Made by a program: the position numbers and the translations under genes. Below the pieces are notes generated by a model, which saw only the letters and a list, made by a program, of their open reading frames with translations, made no database searches and was not told the origin of the DNA. Shown piece by piece: positions 59,047-64,000 of a stretch of DNA of 64,000 nucleotides. The DNA comes from Streptomyces sp. JHA26 (GTDB lineage Bacteria; Actinomycetota; Actinomycetes; Streptomycetales; Streptomycetaceae): contig NZ_BDJC01000038.1 in NCBI RefSeq assembly GCF_002005565.1, forward strand, positions 1-64,000, written 5' to 3'. Within the stretch, counting starts at the first letter, position 1; the number at the start of each line of letters is the position of its first letter.

Positions 59047-60462
59047 TCACTGGTGGGCGAGGACCTGGTCGACCTGGCTCTCGGCCGTGTCCAGCAGCTT
59101 GTCGATGTCGGCGTCCTCGTTGGTGAGGATCGCGGACATGACGTTGTCGAGGACCTTGTAGACCTCCTGCGCCTTCGGCGGCTCGGCCTTGCCCGGGACC
59201 GGGTTGTCCATGAACGTCTTGAAGTTGGCGACCGGCATCGTGGCGTGCTCGACCCGGGCCGCGTCGTCCTTCTTCTTCGACTCGTTCAGCCAGAAGTTGG
59301 GCTGGGGCAGACCGACCGGCAGCTTGTCGGTCTTCTTGCGGGCCCAGTCGAACTGCCCCTTGCCGACGGTGAGGTTCTCGAAGTTCAGCCAGGCGACGGC
59401 CGCCTTGATCTTGTCGGCGGAGATCCCCTTCTTGATCATGTAGTTGTTGCCGCCGGCCAGGGTGTTCCTCCCGCCGGGGATCGGGCCCATGCCGAAGTTC
59501 TCGTAGTCCGCTCCGAGTTGCTGGACCATGTACGTGATGTCGTCGGGGGCGGCGAGGAACATGCCGAGCTTGTCGGTGGCTATCTGCTTCTGGAGGTCGC
59601 CCCACTTGAGCAGCTGGGTCTTGCCCATGCTGTCGTCCTCCCAGCGCATGGCGTGGAGGTTCTCGGCGACCTGCCTGCCCAGCTCGTTGTCGAACGCCGC
59701 CTTCTTGCCGCTCGCGTCGACGATGTCGCCGCCGAGGCTGTACATCTGGGCGGTGAAGTGCCAGCCGCCGGTGTTGCCGGCGCTGTACTCGCCGAAGCCG
59801 GCGATGCCGTCGCCCAGGTCGGCGATCTTCTTTGCGGCGGAGCGGACCTCGTCCCAGGTGCGCGGCGGGGCGTCCGGGTCGAGGCCGGCCTGCTTGAAGA
59901 GCTTGCGGTTGATCAGCAGGCCCATCGTGTAGTTGCTGGTGGGCAGGCCGTAGAGCTTGTTCTCGTGCTTGAGCGAGCCGAGGACGTTGGGGTCGATGTC
60001 CTTGAGGGCCGGGACGCTTCTGTCGTTGACGTACGCGGTGATGTCCTCGGCGCCGTCGTTGTCCAGCACCTGGGGCAGGTCGGTGAAGTACGTGTAGAAG
60101 ACGTCGGGCTGCGACTTCGCCTTCAGCATCGCCGTGAAGCGCGGAGGCTCCAGACACTGGCCGGGGGTGGAGCGGCCCTCGATGGTGACGTTCGGGTAGA
60201 TCTTGTTGAACTCCTCGACGTCCTCCTTCCACTCCTTCAGCTCGGCCGCCTTCGCCGCCGGCGGCATGCAGTCGATGGTGATCGTCACCTTGGTCTTCGG
60301 GTCCAGCGGCGCAGCCGGGTCGGAGGACCCACTGTTGCTGCCTTCGGAACCGCCGTCGTCGCTGCTGCTCGTGCCGCAGGCGGCCAGAGCGGTCAGGGTG
60401 AGAGCGGAGACGAGCGTGATGACGCCGGCGCGACGCGTACGGCGGAACCGAGCACTTCTCAT
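59047..60462 (-). CDS. ABC transporter sugar-binding lipoprotein
   Basis: A 471-residue family 1 solute-binding protein from ATG 60462 behind GAAGGGGA. The signal peptide (RRAGVITLVSALTLTALAAC) ends in a LAAC lipobox, followed by a Ser/Gly/Asp linker. The mature part has the usual two-lobe landmarks (PDVFYTYFTDLPQVLDNDGA, LYGLPTSNYTMGLLINRKLF, IAGFGEYSAGNTGGWHF, DKIKAAVAWLNFENLT). Lipid-anchored outside; captures alpha-glucosides or related sugars for the two permeases. Ligand is inferred from the neighbouring GH13 and GH87 enzymes. Confidence 0.92.
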   Translation of the reverse strand: MRSARFRRTRRAGVITLVSALTLTALAACGTSSSDDGGSEGSNSGSSDPAAPLDPKTKVTITIDCMPPAAKAAELKEWKEDVEEFNKIYPNVTIEGRSTPGQCLEPPRFTAMLKAKSQPDVFYTYFTDLPQVLDNDGAEDITAYVNDRSVPALKDIDPNVLGSLKHENKLYGLPTSNYTMGLLINRKLFKQAGLDPDAPPRTWDEVRSAAKKIADLGDGIAGFGEYSAGNTGGWHFTAQMYSLGGDIVDASGKKAAFDNELGRQVAENLHAMRWEDDSMGKTQLLKWGDLQKQIATDKLGMFLAAPDDITYMVQQLGADYENFGMGPIPGGRNTLAGGNNYMIKKGISADKIKAAVAWLNFENLTVGKGQFDWARKKTDKLPVGLPQPNFWLNESKKKDDAARVEHATMPVANFKTFMDNPVPGKAEPPKAQEVYKVLDNVMSAILTNEDADIDKLLDTAESQVDQVLAHQ

Positions 60463-60492
60463 GGGTGGTCCCCTTCGGGCATGAACGTGGAA

Positions 60493-60524
60493 GGCGCCCC
60501 ATCGCCGATGCGTTGTGGGGCGCC
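60493..60524 (-). promoter_or_regulatory. Inverted repeat in binding-protein leader
   Basis: GGCGCCCC and GGGGCGCC (8 bp, 16-nt spacer) lie 31-62 nt upstream of the start codon. Further upstream (60540-60600) the region is AT-rich and contains TTGTCA and a weak dyad around AAATCAGCGCGAGATATT, the probable promoter with a LacI-type site. Confidence 0.45.
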
Positions 60525-60638
60525 GCTCACTCAACCACCACGTACAAGTGAACGCAATATCTCGCGCTGATTTCGTAATTGTTTGACAACCCTTCGGGAG
60601 GCCGGGACAGGATCGTCGCCCGACCGGGCAAAACCCCG

Positions 60639-61685
60639 TCAGGCGCCGGCCACGAGGTCGACGACGGCCGGGGCGGTCGCGGCCCGCAGGCCCGCCGCCT
60701 GCGCGGTCGACGCACGAACGACGAGTTCCGGTTCGAACAGCAGCTCGCTGTGGGGCACGTCGCTGCCCTGGATCTGAGAGGCCAGCAGTTCGACCGCGGC
60801 GCGCCCCATCGCCTCGATCGGCTGGCGCACCGTGGTCAGCGGCGGCTCGGTGCACGTCATGAAGGCGGAGTCGTCGTACCCCACCACGGACACGTCCTCC
60901 GGCACCCGCAGACCCCGCCTGCGGGCCGCCCGGACCGCCCCGAGGGCCAGGGGGTCGCTGGCGCAGACGATGCCCGTCACCCCCTCGCCCAACAGCCGCG
61001 AGGCCGCCGCCTGACCGCCCTCCAGGGAGAACATCGACCGCTGCACGAACCCGTCGGCGAGGGAGCCGCCGGCCGCCTCGGCGGCCGCCCTGAGCCTCCG
61101 GCGGGAGGGGATGTGGTCGGAGGGGCCGAGCACCAGCCCGATCCGCTCGTGGCCGAGCGAGACGAGATGGCGCCAGGCCTGCTCGGTCGCCACCGCGTCG
61201 TCGCACGCGACGCTGGGGAAGTCGAGCCCCTCGATCGCCGCGTTCATCAGGACGACGGGGATGCGGCGCCGGGCCAGCAGCCGGTAGTGCTCGTGCGGCG
61301 CGTCCGCCTGCGCGAACAGCCCGCCCGCGAAGATGACGCCGGAGACCTGCTGCTGGAGCAGCAGCTCGACGTAGTCGGCCTCCGAGACGCCCCCCTTCGT
61401 CTGGGTGCACAGCACCGGCGTCAGCCCCTGCTGCGCCAGCGCGCCCCCGATCACCTCGGCGAACGCCGGGAAGATCGGGTTCTGCAGCTCGGGCAGCACC
61501 AGGCCCACCAGGCGGGCCCGTTCCCCGCGCAGTTGCGTCGGACGTTCGTATCCCAGGACGTCCAGCGCCGTCAGCACCGACTGCCGTGTCGTCTCCGAGA
61601 CCCCCGGCTTGCCGTTGAGGACCCGGCTGACCGTGGCCTCGCTGACCCCAACCTTCTTCGCCACTTGAGCAAGTCGTCGCGTCAT
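60639..61685 (-). CDS. LacI family regulator of the glucan locus
   Basis: A 348-residue LacI protein: HTH MTRRLAQVAKKVGVSEATVS then RVLNGKPGVSETTRQSVLTA, with the hinge LGYERPTQLRGERARLVGLV, followed by a periplasmic-binding-like effector domain (VCASDPLALGAVRAARRRGL; DVSVVGYDDSAFMTCTEPPL). It lies between the GH87 gene and the transporter operon, all on one strand, and should repress them until an alpha-glucoside inducer appears. ATG 61685. Confidence 0.92.
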   Translation of the reverse strand: MTRRLAQVAKKVGVSEATVSRVLNGKPGVSETTRQSVLTALDVLGYERPTQLRGERARLVGLVLPELQNPIFPAFAEVIGGALAQQGLTPVLCTQTKGGVSEADYVELLLQQQVSGVIFAGGLFAQADAPHEHYRLLARRRIPVVLMNAAIEGLDFPSVACDDAVATEQAWRHLVSLGHERIGLVLGPSDHIPSRRRLRAAAEAAGGSLADGFVQRSMFSLEGGQAAASRLLGEGVTGIVCASDPLALGAVRAARRRGLRVPEDVSVVGYDDSAFMTCTEPPLTTVRQPIEAMGRAAVELLASQIQGSDVPHSELLFEPELVVRASTAQAAGLRAATAPAVVDLVAGA

Positions 61686-61692
61686 ATACGCA

Positions 61693-61730
61693 AGCGTAGC
61701 GCAAACCCCCGCAAGGGTTTGCGCTACGCT
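61693..61730 (-). terminator. Perfect 16-bp inverted repeat between GH87 and lacI
   Basis: AGCGTAGCGCAAACCC and its exact complement flank a 6-nt spacer. It lies 28 nt after the GH87 stop and 7 nt before the lacI ATG. It can act as the GH87 terminator, but its position over the lacI ribosome site region and its GCGCAAAC half-sites also suit an operator or a translational switch. Confidence 0.65.
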
Positions 61731-61758
61731 GCATCGATCCGTGACAGGACCGGATCGG

Positions 61759-64000
61759 CTACGGGTTGACGTTGATCTTGAAGGTGGAGGTCGTGTTGCG
61801 GACGTCCACCGCGTTGTTCTCGAGCCTCAGCCCGTTGAAGGTGACCTCGCCGACCGCCGGGCCCTGCCCCGACTCGGGCATTTCGTTGGCCCACAGACCG
61901 AAGCCGGACTTGGCGTCGTAGGCGTCACCGCTCTTGCGGGCGCCCGTGACGGAGACATCGGTGAAGACCGTGTCCTTGATCGGGAACTGCGGTTGTCCTC
62001 CCACGTAGTTGGTCTGGAACATGATGCCGCTGTAGGTCGGATCGACGATGTCGACGTGGTTGACGCGGATGCCCTGGAACACCTTGGACGCCGAGAACAC
62101 CCAGATGCCCGGGAAGGTCTGGCCGCCCCAGAAGTGCCCGCCGGCCCGTTCGATCGAGATGTTCTCGAAGGTCGTCGGACCGGTCCCGAAGCCGTTCATC
62201 GGGTATCCGAAGTCCAGCGACGAGATGGTGATGCCGGAGTACACCAGGGTGTCCGCGATCCGGATGTTGCGGAAGGTGTTGTCGTAGCCGCCGTACACGG
62301 CGACACCCGCGGCACGCCAGGTCAGCGTGGTCGTCAGGTTCTCGTACACGTTGTTCTTCATGTCCGCGCCGCCGGCGTCGATCGCCGAGAACAGCGTGAA
62401 GCTGTCGTCGCCGGTCGCGCGGGCGTCGTTGTTGGAGACGAGGTTGTCGGTCGAGCCGTTGGTCATGTTGATCCCGTCGGCGAACAGGTTCCGGATCCGC
62501 GAGTTCTTGATGGTGATCCGGTCGCTGTTGGCGCCCCAGTAGAGGCAGATCATGTGCTCGTTCCAGATGTTGTCGATCACGATGTCCGACACGCCGGCGA
62601 AGTCGAACACCTTGCCCGGTCCGTCGATGCGGGACGTGTAGTTGCCGAAGTAGGCGAAGTTCGCGAACGACGAGCCCTTCGCCGTCGCGTCGGCGCGGAA
62701 GCCGATGTCGGTGTTGTCCTGCGTCGAGGGCGCGTGGAACCGGGTGAACCACGGACCGGCGCCGACCACCTTCACGGCCTTGCCGTACACCTGGAACTTG
62801 CTGGACGTCCGGTAGTCGCCGGGCGGCAGGTACACCCCGACCAGCTTGCCGGTGGTGTCCATGCGGACCCGGTCCAGCGCGTTCTGCACGTCCTGGTGCG
62901 TGAAGCCGGCCGGCACCGCGTAGGCGGCCGGGTCCGGGTTGGGCACCATGGCGGCCTGCTCCAGGTTCACGAAGTCGATGGCGTAGTCCGAGGTGTCCGC
63001 GGCGTCCTTCTGGAGCCGGATCCGGCTGCCCGCCGGCACGGTCTCGCCCAGCAGGATGTGCGCCTCGTCGTAGATGTGGCGCGGCGCTCCCGAGCCCGGG
63101 GCGTTGCCGGGCGCGGTCTCGGCGCCGTACAGCCAGGCGTACTTCGAGGTGAGCGGCAGCGACTTCTTCTTGACGCCGTCGACGTAGACGCTGATCGTCG
63201 CGTCGATGCCGCCGCCGCCGGGTGCGTCCGGGATCGAGAAGCGGGTGACCAGGGTGTTGGTGCTCGCCCGGGTCGTGAACTCGACGTACTGACCGGTGCC
63301 GGTCAGGGTGACCGCCTTGCGGCCCGAGGCCTCGCCGGCGAGGTCGCCGACGGTCCGGTTGGGGCCGACGACCCTGGCGCCGCCGCCGAGCGCGCCGTCC
63401 TCCGCCTCGTACATGTCGTACGGCATGTCGGCGCCGCGCCCGACGAACAGCGGCTTGACGGAGGTGTTGTTCTCCCGCTTGGCCGGTATCTCCTCGGCGT
63501 CGGGGTCGACCACGACCTTGGCGCTGTACGACCCGTCGACCGCCTTCCAGGTGCCGAGGTCGACGGCGCCGGTGGTGGCGCCGGGGGCGATGACGCCGGT
63601 GTGCGTGCCGGTCAGGGTCTTGACGGTCGCGCCCTTGCCGTCGGTCAGGGTGAGGGTGATCCGGTGGTCGCCGCCCGCGGAGGCCGCCGTGCCCTGGTTC
63701 CTGAGGGCGACGCGGAAGGTGACGTCGTCCCCGGCGGCCGGGGAGGACGGGGAGGTGCTCACGGACGCGGCGACCAGGTCCGAACCGGCGACCGGCTTGA
63801 CGACCAGGGCGTCCGGGCTGGTGTAGGTGTTGTTGGTCTCGTTCTGCTCGATCACCGCGTCGCCGTCGTCGGCGACGGCGCTCAGCGGGTAGGTGCCCGC
63901 CTCGCGGGTGCCGAGGGACGCGGTGACCGTGGTCTGCTCTCCGGCTTCCAGCGCCCCCACCTGGGCGGTGGCCACGGTGGAGTCGCCGAGCCGCACGGCG
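61759..64000 (-). CDS. Secreted GH87 alpha-1,3-glucanase (mycodextranase), 5' end outside window
   Basis: The last 745 or so residues of a large modular enzyme; the N-terminus lies beyond the right edge. In order: one partial and one full CARDB-like domain (GTYPLSAVADDGDAVIEQNE; DDVTFRVALRNQGTAAS), a CBM35/CBM6-like module (MYEAEDGALGGGARVVGPNR ... IDFVNLEQA), then a right-handed beta-helix of GH87 type. DGINMTNGSTDNLVSNND followed by ARATGDDSFTLFS contains one Asp and an Asp-Asp pair 23-24 residues later, consistent with the three-Asp centre of GH87. These enzymes cleave alpha-1,3-glucan of fungal walls or bacterial mutan. Signal peptide not visible here. Confidence 0.85.
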   Translation of the reverse strand, partial: AVRLGDSTVATAQVGALEAGEQTTVTASLGTREAGTYPLSAVADDGDAVIEQNETNNTYTSPDALVVKPVAGSDLVAASVSTSPSSPAAGDDVTFRVALRNQGTAASAGGDHRITLTLTDGKGATVKTLTGTHTGVIAPGATTGAVDLGTWKAVDGSYSAKVVVDPDAEEIPAKRENNTSVKPLFVGRGADMPYDMYEAEDGALGGGARVVGPNRTVGDLAGEASGRKAVTLTGTGQYVEFTTRASTNTLVTRFSIPDAPGGGGIDATISVYVDGVKKKSLPLTSKYAWLYGAETAPGNAPGSGAPRHIYDEAHILLGETVPAGSRIRLQKDAADTSDYAIDFVNLEQAAMVPNPDPAAYAVPAGFTHQDVQNALDRVRMDTTGKLVGVYLPPGDYRTSSKFQVYGKAVKVVGAGPWFTRFHAPSTQDNTDIGFRADATAKGSSFANFAYFGNYTSRIDGPGKVFDFAGVSDIVIDNIWNEHMICLYWGANSDRITIKNSRIRNLFADGINMTNGSTDNLVSNNDARATGDDSFTLFSAIDAGGADMKNNVYENLTTTLTWRAAGVAVYGGYDNTFRNIRIADTLVYSGITISSLDFGYPMNGFGTGPTTFENISIERAGGHFWGGQTFPGIWVFSASKVFQGIRVNHVDIVDPTYSGIMFQTNYVGGQPQFPIKDTVFTDVSVTGARKSGDAYDAKSGFGLWANEMPESGQGPAVGEVTFNGLRLENNAVDVRNTTSTFKINVNP

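Overview
The window is high-GC actinobacterial DNA (about 70% GC by eye, third codon positions almost always G or C, GTG starts common, purine-rich AGGAGG-type ribosome sites). The families present (GH64 and GH87 glucanases, FUSC, Imm49, GBL-receptor-like TetR, MHS transporter) and many decayed insertion sequences point to a Streptomyces, probably a chromosome arm or other accessory zone. I see no rRNA, tRNA, CRISPR array, prophage or intact insertion sequence.

Left part (1-14 kb): enzymes that can damage cells, mostly without signal peptides. They are a caspase-like protease with a small DUF1036-like protein; a LodA/LodB-type quinoprotein oxidase pair with a third conserved gene; a haloperoxidase-type hydrolase; a GH25 muramidase coupled to a 52-residue ORF; and a four-gene run of protealysin-like M4 protease, its emfourin-type inhibitor, an endonuclease/exonuclease/phosphatase protein and a DUF2278-lamin-tail protein. 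A transposase graveyard follows (13.8-14.6 kb).

Middle (14.6-31 kb): a coiled-coil membrane protein, an orphan Imm49-like immunity protein, a 1363-residue protein of unknown function, a TetR-regulated hydrolase with two phased operator copies, and a beta-oxidation-type catabolic cluster (MaoC hydratase, MHS transporter, thiolase, LysR regulator, two-subunit CoA-transferase, 3-hydroxyacyl-CoA dehydrogenase). A shared 22-23 bp box lies about 50 nt upstream of both the thiolase and the CoA-transferase.

31-51 kb: a Nudix hydrolase, a lipoprotein translationally coupled to a TIR-transmembrane-WD40 protein (14 blades), a GNAT, a SulP transporter beside a MerR gene with a perfect 24-bp palindrome, a TPR-like protein, a MerR/membrane-protein pair whose promoter predicts a leaderless mRNA, a secreted GH64 beta-1,3-glucanase under a CebR-like operator, a FUSC transporter, a methyltransferase, a HIT protein and a MarR/SgcJ-like divergent pair.

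Right end (51-64 kb): a three-helix membrane ORF without a normal start codon, an ADP-ribosylglycohydrolase, a HAD phosphatase, an AT-richer gap leading to a GBL-receptor-like regulator, and a glucan-utilisation locus: secreted GH87 alpha-1,3-glucanase (cut by the window edge), LacI regulator, binding protein, two permeases and intracellular GH13 alpha-glucosidase. Stem-loops punctuate this operon. No transporter ATPase is encoded here, so a shared ATPase such as MsiK elsewhere is expected.
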